From: CAYLQA01 sp964385695 | GTDB lineage: Bacteria > Desulfobacterota > Desulfobulbia > Desulfobulbales > Desulfurivibrionaceae | Assembly: GCA_964385695.1 (NCBI GenBank) | Contig: CAYLQA010000055.1 | Coordinates: 1-18,104, forward strand | Direction: 5' to 3' | DNA: 18,104 nt | Part shown: positions 6,815 through 14,185 of the stretch, in pieces | Layout: each line of letters opens with the position of its first letter | How positions within the stretch are numbered: position 1 is the first letter of the stretch | The notes under the pieces: model-generated | The model's database searches: none | Told to the model about the DNA's origin: nothing | What the model saw: only the letters and a program-made list of their open reading frames with translations | Program-made: the position numbers and the translations under genes

Positions 6815-7504
6815 TTAATGCACCAGCAACCCATCCCGAACCACCACGGTACGCCCGGCATACTTGCAGGTCTCAGGGTTATGGGTCACCATGATGATGG
6901 TTAATCCATCCTCCTCGTTCAGTTGCTTGAGCAAACTGACAATCTCCCAGGCCGTGTCACTATCGAGGCTACCTGTAGGTTCATCCGCTAGAAGAATCGG
7001 CGGGCGATTGACAATGGCCCTTGCTATGGCCACACGCTCCTGCTCGCCGCCGGAGAGCTGATCCGGCAGACGATCCATCTTCTGCGCAAGGCCAACCTTC
7101 TCAAGAACCGTCTTTGCCATCTTATTTTGCTGCTTTTCCTTAATACCGGTGATGGCCATGGGCAGTTTGACGTTCTCCAGCACGGTCAGGTAGGGGATCA
7201 ATTGAAAAGACTGAAAGATGATCCCGATGTACTCGCTCCGAAAATCCGCCCGCTGTTCGCTGCTAAGATCATATATATCAAGGCTGTCAACCAGCACCTT
7301 TCCTCGGCTAGGATGATTCAAGCCGCCAAGAATGGAAAGCAGGGTAGATTTGCCGGAGCCGGATTGGCCCATGATGCCGATGAAATCACCATCATCCACA
7401 TGAAAATCCATGGATTTGATAGCAGGAACCATACCTTCACCGCTGTGATACTCCTTGCCGATATCCCGAACCTCGATCAAATGTTCTACTGTCTTATTTT
7501 GCAT
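6815..7504 (-). CDS. ABC transporter ATP-binding protein (MacB/LolD type)
   Basis: This cytoplasmic ATPase would power the FtsX-type permease encoded just upstream. The 229-aa protein has all nucleotide-binding motifs: Walker A GQSGSGKS (46-53), Q-loop FQSFQ (Gln about 98), signature LSGGE (150-154), Walker B ILLADEPTG (170-178) and the H-loop VTHNPE. The SLDIYDLSSEQRADFRSEYIGIIFQSF pattern is typical of the MacB/LolD/o228 subfamily, which pairs with single permeases having large periplasmic domains. Such proteins act in mechanotransmission, lipoprotein release or export and are not classical importers. The start has GAGGCGG about 5 nt upstream. It is the last gene of the five-gene operon, 14 nt after the permease stop. 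Confidence 0.95.
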   Translation of the reverse strand: MQNKTVEHLIEVRDIGKEYHSGEGMVPAIKSMDFHVDDGDFIGIMGQSGSGKSTLLSILGGLNHPSRGKVLVDSLDIYDLSSEQRADFRSEYIGIIFQSFQLIPYLTVLENVKLPMAITGIKEKQQNKMAKTVLEKVGLAQKMDRLPDQLSGGEQERVAIARAIVNRPPILLADEPTGSLDSDTAWEIVSLLKQLNEEDGLTIIMVTHNPETCKYAGRTVVVRDGLLVH

Positions 7505-7518
7505 ATTTTCCGCCTCGT

Positions 7519-8676
7519 TTATAACGCTCGTAATGCTTCACTGGGATCAAGACCACTGCCCTTCTGGGCCGGGTAGAGGCTAGCCAGCAGGCTTAAAGAA
7601 ATGGCCAATAATACCGCCACCAGTCCCAGAGTAATGTTCACCCCGGCATAGTTGCCGTTGGGGATCACCCAAGGCAGCACGCCCCAGGCAATGGTATTGC
7701 CGGTGACAAAACCAAACAAGCCGCCCAGCAGCCCCACAACAATGGCCTCCAACAAAATAATCTGCATCACGTGCCCGCGACGAAAACCAATGGCCCGAAA
7801 GATGCCGATCTCGCGGGTCCGCTCGTTCACCGAGCCCATCATGGTGACAAAGACCAAAAGTGAGCCGATAAAGATAACTAACCCGGCAATACCGTAGCTG
7901 AAGGTCTTAAACAGCTCGATGGACTGCATTTTGGACATGACCGCCTGTTTGAGGGCGGTCACCTTGGCCTGTGGGAATACCCCGGCGATCTGCATGACCA
8001 TTTCCGTAATGGGGCAATCCCTGCAAAAGGCGGCGATCTCCACCATGGAAATCTTTCCTTCCTTGCCCAAAATCTGCTGGAAACTGTGCAGCTCTCCGAT
8101 GATGATGCCGTCCTCGGCCGCGCCAGTGGGCTGCAGCACGCCTGTTACCTTGAACTCACGCTCACCCACGCTAAAGACGTCCCCTTGGGAAAGTCCTAAG
8201 GCCGTAGCCGCTTCAGAGCCTACTATCACTTCATCCAGGGAACTCGGTGCGGCCCCCATGATCATCCACCATGTTTTGAGGGGCAGTTCGATCTCAAAAT
8301 CCACCCCCATCAATAAGACATCTCGTCCTTTGATCTTGGCCGCCCCCAAAACCTTGGGTGCCACCGCACCCAAATTCTCGCGGGCCTCTATGTTTTTGAT
8401 CCGGGCAAGATCCGCTTCGCGGAACTCTTCCACCTGGTAGTTGACCCCGCCCACAGTGATGCCGCCGTAACTCAGGGCAAGATTTTTGCTCTTGGGCACC
8501 ATGACGATATTGGCGCCAAAACGATCCAGGCGATCCTCGATATCTTTACTCATAGTCTCGGTAAGAGAAAGCAAGGTGACAATGGTGGAAATGCCGATGA
8601 GCAGGCCGAGAACGAGAAAAGCCATCTTGGCCTTGCGCCGCTTCAGGTTATTAAAGGCAATGTTATAAAGCTTCAA
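7519..8676 (-). CDS. FtsX/MacB-type ABC permease with a periplasmic CxxC
   Basis: The 385-aa inner-membrane protein has MacB-like topology: a short cytoplasmic N-terminus, TM1 (about 18-40), a periplasmic domain of about 220 residues, then three TM helices (about 260-284, 306-335, 347-372). The ERTREIGIFRAIGFRR loop after TM2 is the typical FtsX-fold coupling element. Unusually, the periplasmic domain carries FCRDCPITEMVMQIAGVFPQ with a CxxC at 218/221, in a setting that resembles the metal-binding loop and first helix of HMA domains. The start is TTG at 8676, chosen because GAGGAGG lies 6-7 nt upstream; it overlaps the previous gene's end by 14 nt, indicating translational coupling. It would work with the ATPase encoded next. 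Confidence 0.92.
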   Translation of the reverse strand: MKLYNIAFNNLKRRKAKMAFLVLGLLIGISTIVTLLSLTETMSKDIEDRLDRFGANIVMVPKSKNLALSYGGITVGGVNYQVEEFREADLARIKNIEARENLGAVAPKVLGAAKIKGRDVLLMGVDFEIELPLKTWWMIMGAAPSSLDEVIVGSEAATALGLSQGDVFSVGEREFKVTGVLQPTGAAEDGIIIGELHSFQQILGKEGKISMVEIAAFCRDCPITEMVMQIAGVFPQAKVTALKQAVMSKMQSIELFKTFSYGIAGLVIFIGSLLVFVTMMGSVNERTREIGIFRAIGFRRGHVMQIILLEAIVVGLLGGLFGFVTGNTIAWGVLPWVIPNGNYAGVNITLGLVAVLLAISLSLLASLYPAQKGSGLDPSEALRAL

Positions 8677-9100
8677 AGGCCGCCTCCTCTTTCATGGTGT
8701 GCACCCTCTGGCTATGGCTGACCCTGTTCAGCATAATGGCCTCAAGATCCAAGGAGGTAAACAACGAGGCAAAACGTTCGGGGGTGATAAGACCGCGGTC
8801 AAAGGTTATGACAATACGGGAACCGTTGGTATCTGTGGCCACCTTACGGACCCCATGCTGGTGTCGCAGTTGACTCAGGGTTGCCTCTTGCCAGTTGCTG
8901 CCGTCTTGCAGTTTGTAAATCACGTCATCAAGGTTTCTGGATTGAAAAAAGGCAAGGGACTTAGGGATAACCACGCCTCCGAGGCCGAGCATGATCACCG
9001 CGGCCAAGATTGAGACCATTGCCCCGAAGCTGAGGCCCCGCTTGCGCACCCCAAGCACCTTTTCGCGCTTGTCCCGATATTTTTCAAAATCATAGCTCAT
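8663..9100 (-). CDS. One-TM protein with a possible degenerate HMA-like periplasmic domain
   Basis: I do not recognise this 145-aa protein as a named family. A basic cytoplasmic N-terminus (about 1-24) is followed by one TM helix (about 25-50) and a periplasmic domain of about 90 residues. Within that domain, GVRKVATDTNGSRIVITFDR followed by GLITPERFASLFTSLDLEA has the strand-strand-helix rhythm of the second half of an HMA/ferredoxin-like fold (compare Gv..v.vd...g.v.V.fd....t.e.i...l...G). There is no cysteine anywhere, so it cannot bind metal in the usual HMA way. The start has AGAGG 8 nt upstream. It lies 11 nt after the DUF2318 gene and overlaps the permease gene by 14 nt, so it probably acts as an accessory subunit of that ABC complex. 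Confidence 0.8.
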   Translation of the reverse strand: MSYDFEKYRDKREKVLGVRKRGLSFGAMVSILAAVIMLGLGGVVIPKSLAFFQSRNLDDVIYKLQDGSNWQEATLSQLRHQHGVRKVATDTNGSRIVITFDRGLITPERFASLFTSLDLEAIMLNRVSHSQRVHTMKEEAAFEAL

Positions 9101-9111
9101 GCAATAAACCT

Positions 9112-9582
9112 CTACTTTTTATACTTGCAGTACCAGCTGTTGGCATTGATCTGCGACATGGCAATCACCAAATTCTCTCCGGCCACCTCACGCTCAAGGG
9201 GCGCGGGATTGCAGCCGCCGCGAAGCACGTTGATCTTGTTGGAGGCAAAACGCTGGCCGCAGTTGATGCAGACCATGTAATCCCCCTGCTGCACGTAGCC
9301 CTTGCCGGCCCGGTAACAGATATCACAGGCATCCACAGCAGCCCGGATAATGCCGTCTTTACTCTTTAAGGTAAAAAAGGTGACCACTATGCCGTCGTCC
9401 GCCTTTACCTTGAAGTAATGGGCCTTGCCGTCGTTTATTTTATTGATGGGTATTGAGACCTGGCCATTCACCGGTTTGAGCTTTGTCATCTTGGGTCCCC
9501 AAAAAGAAAAAGCGGTTCCCTGGAAAACGCCGACCAATAAGAATACAGCTACCATTCCACTGAGCATTAAAGTTCTTCTCAC
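9112..9582 (-). CDS. Exported/membrane-anchored DUF2318 cysteine-rich protein
   Basis: The 156-aa protein has an N-terminal hydrophobic segment (MRRTLMLSGMVAVFLLVGVF) that exports or anchors it, followed by a DUF2318 domain. The domain shows CDICY (Cys 86, 89), GKGY.Q.GD.MVCINCG (Cys 105, 108), then GGCNPAPL (Cys 124) and a last Cys at 152. Known DUF2318 proteins are annotated as Fe-S-containing or metal-binding and occur beside Ftr1/P19-type iron-uptake genes; I infer metal or redox handling on the outer face of the membrane. The start is GTG 9582, preceded by AGGAGG with 6-nt spacing. The frame extends 17 codons upstream to 9633, but those would overlap the previous gene and lack a Shine-Dalgarno. 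It lies 14 nt after the HMA-protein stop. Confidence 0.88.
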   Translation of the reverse strand: MRRTLMLSGMVAVFLLVGVFQGTAFSFWGPKMTKLKPVNGQVSIPINKINDGKAHYFKVKADDGIVVTFFTLKSKDGIIRAAVDACDICYRAGKGYVQQGDYMVCINCGQRFASNKINVLRGGCNPAPLEREVAGENLVIAMSQINANSWYCKYKK

Positions 9583-9596
9583 GATACTCCTCCTGA

Positions 9597-10064
9597 TTAA
9601 TTCGATGTCTTGGTGCCACGCACGGCACCCCATATTTTATGAAACAGTTCCCGCCAGGTGTCTGACGAGGCGGTGCACCCGTCGAGACAATTCACGCAAC
9701 TGTCTTCTTTTAATGCCTTGCCCCCTGACCCTGGAGATAAAAGAGGTGGCGTCTGAGCAGTGCGCCGGGCGTCATATCCAATGCCGGCAAGCTGGTGTTT
9801 TATAACCGCAGGAGAGAGTTGAGCGGTATGTTCAACCTCTATAACGCCCGTGGCCAGGTCCCCATTCATGGCGCTAAAGCCTTTGAGTTTTGTCAATTCC
9901 GTCTCGATACTTACCAGACATCCGCCACAGCTTAGGTTTTCCACCATGAAATAGGTTTTCTGCCGTTCCTGCGACAAAACTGCTGGGGGGAAAAGAAAAA
10001 GAAAGGCTGCCAAACTGATACCCAACCAGGCTGCCCTGTTGTTTTGATTCACTCTCTTGTCCAT
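9597..10064 (-). CDS. Exported HMA-domain (heavy-metal-associated) protein with extra C-terminal cysteines
   Basis: The 155-aa protein starts with a signal sequence (hydrophobic run about 13-30, AVLSQ). A heavy-metal-associated domain at about 36-100 follows, with the metal-binding loop MVENLSCGGC (Cys 46, 49), ITEL-type helix and GIGYDA end. A C-terminal tail adds CVNCLDGC (Cys 123, 126, 130), a possible second thiol/metal site. HMA domains bind Cu(I) or similar soft metals, but a single CxxC does not define the metal. It is the first gene after the sigma54 promoter. The ATG at 10064 is only 2 nt after GAGAGG, so the GTG at 10052 is an alternative start; either retains the signal sequence. 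Confidence 0.87.
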   Translation of the reverse strand: MDKRVNQNNRAAWLGISLAAFLFLFPPAVLSQERQKTYFMVENLSCGGCLVSIETELTKLKGFSAMNGDLATGVIEVEHTAQLSPAVIKHQLAGIGYDARRTAQTPPLLSPGSGGKALKEDSCVNCLDGCTASSDTWRELFHKIWGAVRGTKTSN

Positions 10065-10110
10065 ATCCTCTCGCTGATAAAAATGTAACTTCTCTTCCTC
10101 GCCTCAAGAG

Positions 10111-10126
10111 AGCAAAGGATATGCCA
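10111..10126 (-). promoter_or_regulatory. Sigma54 (-24/-12) promoter of the HMA-DUF2318-ABC operon
   Basis: The minus strand reads TGGCATATCCTTTGCT. It matches the sigma54 consensus TGGCAC-N5-TTGCW at 10 of 11 defined positions, with the invariant GG and GC exactly 10 nt apart. The transcription start should fall near 10100, giving a leader of about 36 nt before the HMA gene. The gene immediately upstream encodes a sigma54 activator. Confidence 0.82.
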
Positions 10127-10213
10127 AACCACCGAAAAATATAGCAACCTGTTGATATTTAAGGAATTAACAAGAACAGAACGAGACGGAGGGATGGGAA
10201 ACAGAGAAAGAAT

Positions 10214-10251
10214 TAGAGAATATTCTTCACTCACATAGAGAATATTCTTCA
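10214..10251. promoter_or_regulatory. Tandem upstream activator sites (two 16-bp repeats)
   Basis: TAGAGAATATTCTTCA occurs twice without a mismatch, at 10214-10229 and 10236-10251, with centres 22 bp apart (about two helical turns). Each has a palindromic core AGAATATTCT. They lie about 110 and 132 bp upstream of the sigma54 -12 element, the usual range for enhancer-binding activators, and begin 20 bp after the activator gene's own stop. Confidence 0.75.
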
Positions 10252-10270
10252 AAAAATGAACAGAAAGAGG

Positions 10271-11614
10271 CTAGCCCAGATCGAATTTTTCCAGGCGATA
10301 AATCAGGACATGACGGGGAATTTTGAGCAAACGGGCTGCCTCGGAGCGGTTTCCCTGGGCTTTGAACAGGGCTTTTTTGATCAGTCCTTTCTCCACCTCT
10401 TCAAGGGAAAGCCCTTCGGCAGGAATGTCCGGCAGAGCATCCTGTGAGGGAAATGACGTAGCTGCAAGCTGCAAATCATCTGCGCTTATCACTTCTCCCC
10501 TGCTCAGGATCACGGAACGCTCCACCACATTCTGCAACTCACGGATGTTGCCGGGCCAGGCATACTGCCGCATTTTATCAAGGGCGGTATCGTCAAAAGA
10601 GACCGTTGACGGGGCCTTGGATTTGACCAAAAAATGCCGAACCAGGCCCGGGATATCTTCCTGCCGCTCCCGTAAAGGAGGCAGATGCAGAGGAATCACG
10701 CCCAATCGGTAGTAAAGGTCCTCACGGAAGGTGCCCTGGGCAATGCCTGCCTGCAAATCACGGTTGGTGGCGGCTATGAGGCGGACATCCACATCCTCAA
10801 CCCTATCCGCACCCACCGGCTCCACCTGCCGCTCCTGGATGGCGCGCAGCAGCTTAGCCTGCATATCCATCCGCAATTCTCCCACCTCATCGAGAAACAA
10901 TGTCCCGCCAGAGGCCACCTGAAACCTGCCCTTACGGTTGCTGACCGCGCCTGTAAAGGCCCCTTTAACGTGACCGAACAGCTCGCTCTCTATCAGTGTT
11001 TCAGGTATGGCCGCACAGTTGACCGCCACCATGGAACCGTTCTTACGAGGGCTGCAACGATGAATAAGCCTGGCCAATACCTCTTTGCCGGTGCCGGATT
11101 CGCCGGTGATTAGGATGGTGGCCTCGCTGGAGGCTGCCCGTTTTGCCGTATCAAGCAACTCGGCCATGGCCGTATTGGCGGTCTCCATCCCCTCAACCCC
11201 GGTCAGGCGATCCACCTCCTGGACCAACTCCAGTTTTTGTTCCTGCAGAATCTTCAGATCCACGGCCTTTTGACAGGCCAGGCGCAGGGTCTCGCGGTCA
11301 AAGGGTTTGGTAATAAAGTTAAATGCCCCATCCTGCATGGCCTTAACTGCCATCTCCACCGTGGCAAAGGCCGTGATCACAACAACCGGCACATCAGGGG
11401 ACTGCTCTTTGATCCCGGTTAATACGTCAAGGCCGCTCATGTCCCCAAGTTTGACATCGGTGATCACCACATCCGGCTCGACCTTGGCAAAAAGCGCAAG
11501 CCCTTCGCCACCACTTACCGCGCAGGTCACGTCAAACCCCGCCGAGGTAAGATTATATTCGGTTACCCGACGCAGGCTTTCATCATCGTCTATGAGCAAT
11601 ATTTTTGATTTCAT
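10271..11614 (-). CDS. NtrC-family sigma54-dependent response regulator
   Basis: This phosphorylation-controlled transcription activator remodels sigma54 RNA polymerase. The 447-aa protein has the complete three-domain layout. The receiver domain (1-120) has acidic residues 9-11, phospho-acceptor Asp53 and Lys103. The AAA+ domain (about 145-380) has Walker A GESGTGKE (171-178), the sigma54-contact loop GAFTGA (218-223) and Walker B LFLDEV (239-244). The Fis-type helix-turn-helix lies at the C-terminus (GNRSEAARLLKIPRHVLIYR). The ATG overlaps the kinase stop as ATGA, indicating translational coupling. Its most obvious target is the sigma54 promoter and paired repeats just past its stop codon. 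Overall architecture is like ZraR/HydG or AtoC. Confidence 0.96.
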   Translation of the reverse strand: MKSKILLIDDDESLRRVTEYNLTSAGFDVTCAVSGGEGLALFAKVEPDVVITDVKLGDMSGLDVLTGIKEQSPDVPVVVITAFATVEMAVKAMQDGAFNFITKPFDRETLRLACQKAVDLKILQEQKLELVQEVDRLTGVEGMETANTAMAELLDTAKRAASSEATILITGESGTGKEVLARLIHRCSPRKNGSMVAVNCAAIPETLIESELFGHVKGAFTGAVSNRKGRFQVASGGTLFLDEVGELRMDMQAKLLRAIQERQVEPVGADRVEDVDVRLIAATNRDLQAGIAQGTFREDLYYRLGVIPLHLPPLRERQEDIPGLVRHFLVKSKAPSTVSFDDTALDKMRQYAWPGNIRELQNVVERSVILSRGEVISADDLQLAATSFPSQDALPDIPAEGLSLEEVEKGLIKKALFKAQGNRSEAARLLKIPRHVLIYRLEKFDLG

Positions 11615-12768
11615 ATTTTATTTTGTTCTCCCTGCTCACTTCCTAGCGAGAGTTGTTCCGGCATGCCGCCATTTGCAGGCAAGAAGACGCTGAAACACGC
11701 CCCCCCACTCTCCAGGTCCGTGACGGAGATGGTGCCCCCATAACTGGCCACAATCTTTCCGCTGATCAACAAGCCCAGCCCGGTCCCCTCTTTTTTGCCG
11801 GAAAAAAACGGCTCAAAGATTTTTTCCTTATCTGCATCATCCACCCCCTCGCCCTGATCGCATACGGCAAAGGTACAGCCATCATCATCGACCATGGCCG
11901 AGACCCGGATTGTTCCACCAGCGGGTGAGGCATCAATGGCATTGAGCATGAGGTTGAGAAAAACCTGGGAAATCTTATGGCCATCCACCACAAAATCGCT
12001 GGCAGATGAATCATACGGCAGGTGTATCTCCAGCCCCTTTTCCCGGCGCTGTTGCTCAACAAGACTTACGACATGCTGCATTACACCAAGCAAAAGTTCA
12101 GGGGAAACTTCCTGGCTCTCCTGCTTTTGCCGGGAATAGCGTAGCACCTCTTCCACAGTGCTGTTGAGACGGGTTGTCTCCTTGACCAAGATATCGACGA
12201 ACTCACGTTTTGGATGCCCGGCAGGGTAATCATCGAGCAGGATCTCGGTGGTGCCCTTGATGGAGCTTAGGGGATTTTTGATTTCGTGGGCCAAAGAAGC
12301 GGCCATCTGCCCGAGAGCGGAGAATTTTTGCGCGGCAGCCAGTTGCTTTTCCGCTTCGATGAGCTGCTCGGTCTCCTCATGCAACCGCCTATAGGATCGT
12401 TGCAGTTTTTCAGAAAGCTCGCGGTACTGCTCTTTGAGCCTGGTCTGTTTACCGGCAATGGCCCCAACCAGCACCCCTGCAGCAACGTAGAGCAAAATCT
12501 CCATCAGCTCACCGAGAATGGCCTGGTGCCCTTTGCCCATAAAGAGCAGAACATGGGGGATAAAGGCAAGGGAGGAGAGCAGGGCCAGGGTCAGGCCGCC
12601 CCGTACGCCGAACCACAAACCGCCCATAACAATGGGAAAATAACTCAGGCGGCGATAGGTGTTATGGTAGAAGAGAAGATGTGCGGGGGTAAAAAAATGG
12701 AGCAGGCCGATCCCCACGACCACAGCAAGCAATGCCAAAAACAATGCCTTCCGCATAGCGTTTCGCAC
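11611..12768 (-). CDS. Membrane sensor histidine kinase (NtrB/HydH type)
   Basis: This is the partner kinase of the sigma54 activator. The 385-aa protein has about four TM helices within residues 5-106, with hardly any periplasmic loop, so it may sense within or near the membrane. A coiled coil (about 107-150) follows, then the HisKA domain with LAHEIKNPLSS (His161). The HATPase_c domain has NLMLNAIDA (Asn276), CDQGEGV (Asp304) and GTGLGL (328-333). The start is uncertain: GTG 12768 lies only 3 nt after AAAGGAG, and ATG 12756 is 15 nt after it. It follows argJ by 50 nt, so some read-through from argJ is possible. Confidence 0.94.
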   Translation of the reverse strand: MRNAMRKALFLALLAVVVGIGLLHFFTPAHLLFYHNTYRRLSYFPIVMGGLWFGVRGGLTLALLSSLAFIPHVLLFMGKGHQAILGELMEILLYVAAGVLVGAIAGKQTRLKEQYRELSEKLQRSYRRLHEETEQLIEAEKQLAAAQKFSALGQMAASLAHEIKNPLSSIKGTTEILLDDYPAGHPKREFVDILVKETTRLNSTVEEVLRYSRQKQESQEVSPELLLGVMQHVVSLVEQQRREKGLEIHLPYDSSASDFVVDGHKISQVFLNLMLNAIDASPAGGTIRVSAMVDDDGCTFAVCDQGEGVDDADKEKIFEPFFSGKKEGTGLGLLISGKIVASYGGTISVTDLESGGACFSVFLPANGGMPEQLSLGSEQGEQNKI

Positions 12769-12818
12769 CCACTCCTTTATTATTCAAAAAAAATATTACG
12801 ACCGCTCAACAACAACAA

Positions 12819-14018
12819 TCAGGTTCGGTAGTCTGCGTTTATTTTCACATAATCCAATGAAAAATCACAGGTGTAGACTGTTGCCTGGGCAGCACCGTTG
12901 TGGAGGTCGATCCCCACGGTAAATGCATCCTTTTTTAAAACCTTGGTCGCCTGCGCCTCGATCGCCTTACTCTGGCCCAGGCCGCTTTTGACCATCAGCA
13001 CATCATCAAAGCTGATATCAACCCGGGTCTGATCAAAGGTGGCGCCGCTCCGCCCCAGGGCACCAATAATCCGGCCCCAGTTGGCATCCTCGCCGAAAAA
13101 GGCGGTCTTGACCAGGTTGGAGTTGGCCACTGTCCTGGCAGCCATTTCCGCCTCGGATTGGGTGGTGGCGCCACTGACCTTGATGGTGACCAGCTTATTG
13201 GCTCCCTCACCGTCGCGAACAATCATCAGGGCAAGCTCCAGACAGACCTCATCCAGGGCGGTCTGGAAATTCGCCAACGCTTCGGGCCGCTCCTTGGAGA
13301 TGGGCGGATGCTCTGCCATGCCGTTGGCCATGAGCAGCACCGTATCATTGGTGCTGGTGTCGCCATCCACGGTGATGGCGTTAAAGCTCTTGGCCACACT
13401 CTTTTTAAGGAGGGAAATGAGCAGGTCTCTTTCCACCTGGGCATCGGTCATGAGAAAGGAGAGCATGGTTGCCATGTTGGGCATGATCATGCCGGAACCC
13501 TTGGCCAGGCCGACAATCTTAACCGGCTTGCCATCGATGAGAGCCGTGCGGCTCGCCGTCTTGGGTACCGTGTCCGTGGTCATCATGGCCTGGGCCACGT
13601 CTGCCAGCCCATCCTCGGAAAGCTCCTTGGCAAGATGGGGTACACCCTTTTGAAAACAGGCCACCTCAAGCTGCTCGCCGATCACGCCGGTGGAGGAGAC
13701 CTGAACCAGATCATCATCAATATTCAGGGAATCGGAAACCAGGGCCGAACAGAGCTTGGCCAAACGCATGCCCTCATCGCCGGTACAGGCATTGGCAATA
13801 CCGGAATTTACAATAATAGCTTGGGCCTGGCCCCTATGCAGTCGCTCACGCCCCAGCAGAACCGGCGCAGCCTTGACCAGGCTGGTGGTAAAAACCCCGG
13901 CCGTGGTGGCTGGCTTTTCCGAAACGATGAGACCAAGATCCAACCGATCCTTGCCCCGAATACCGCTCTTCACCGCAGCGGCCTTAAATCCCTGTACTTT
14001 CAAATCACTTTTTTTCAT
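12819..14018 (-). CDS. argJ: Glutamate N-acetyltransferase / amino-acid acetyltransferase
   Basis: ArgJ moves the acetyl group from N-acetylornithine to glutamate in the cyclic arginine pathway; some members also acetylate glutamate from acetyl-CoA. The protein is 399 aa from the ATG at 14018 (a GTG 6 nt upstream is in frame). It shows NSGIANACTGDEG, the oxyanion-hole region SSTGVIGE and the self-cleavage site GMIMPNMATMLSFLMTDA, where the chain is cut between Ala and Thr (about 183/184) so that Thr becomes the nucleophile of the beta subunit. It also has the DGDTSTNDT motif and the usual C-terminus. Length agrees with the family. secA lies upstream across a gap of about 165 bp in which I found no clear promoter or terminator. 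A short NAGS-like gene on the far side of secA could supply the first N-acetylglutamate. Confidence 0.96.
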   Translation of the reverse strand: MKKSDLKVQGFKAAAVKSGIRGKDRLDLGLIVSEKPATTAGVFTTSLVKAAPVLLGRERLHRGQAQAIIVNSGIANACTGDEGMRLAKLCSALVSDSLNIDDDLVQVSSTGVIGEQLEVACFQKGVPHLAKELSEDGLADVAQAMMTTDTVPKTASRTALIDGKPVKIVGLAKGSGMIMPNMATMLSFLMTDAQVERDLLISLLKKSVAKSFNAITVDGDTSTNDTVLLMANGMAEHPPISKERPEALANFQTALDEVCLELALMIVRDGEGANKLVTIKVSGATTQSEAEMAARTVANSNLVKTAFFGEDANWGRIIGALGRSGATFDQTRVDISFDDVLMVKSGLGQSKAIEAQATKVLKKDAFTVGIDLHNGAAQATVYTCDFSLDYVKINADYRT

Positions 14019-14185
14019 CTTCACTTCTCACAAAAATTTCAACTTTCAACGTAAAACAGGCTATGGCAAGTTGCGCGAAACGTTTCAGATGTGCCCCAAA
14101 TGTGGTCGAGCGGGTTGTTCGGCAATACAACCGTATGCCGGACAGGCTGATCGGCCGCAGATGGGATGCAGCTGAAGCGTTACGC

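Noticed and set aside
9583..9633. Upstream start at 9633 for the DUF2318 protein
   Set aside because: It would overlap the HMA gene, has no Shine-Dalgarno, and places hydrophilic residues before the membrane segment; GTG 9582 has AGGAGG at 6-nt spacing.
10065..10270. Fur-type iron box controlling the HMA/DUF2318 operon
   Set aside because: The GAATATTC repeats are palindromic, but they do not match the GATAATGATAATC Fur consensus and lie too far upstream of the sigma54 promoter to act as a simple blocking site.
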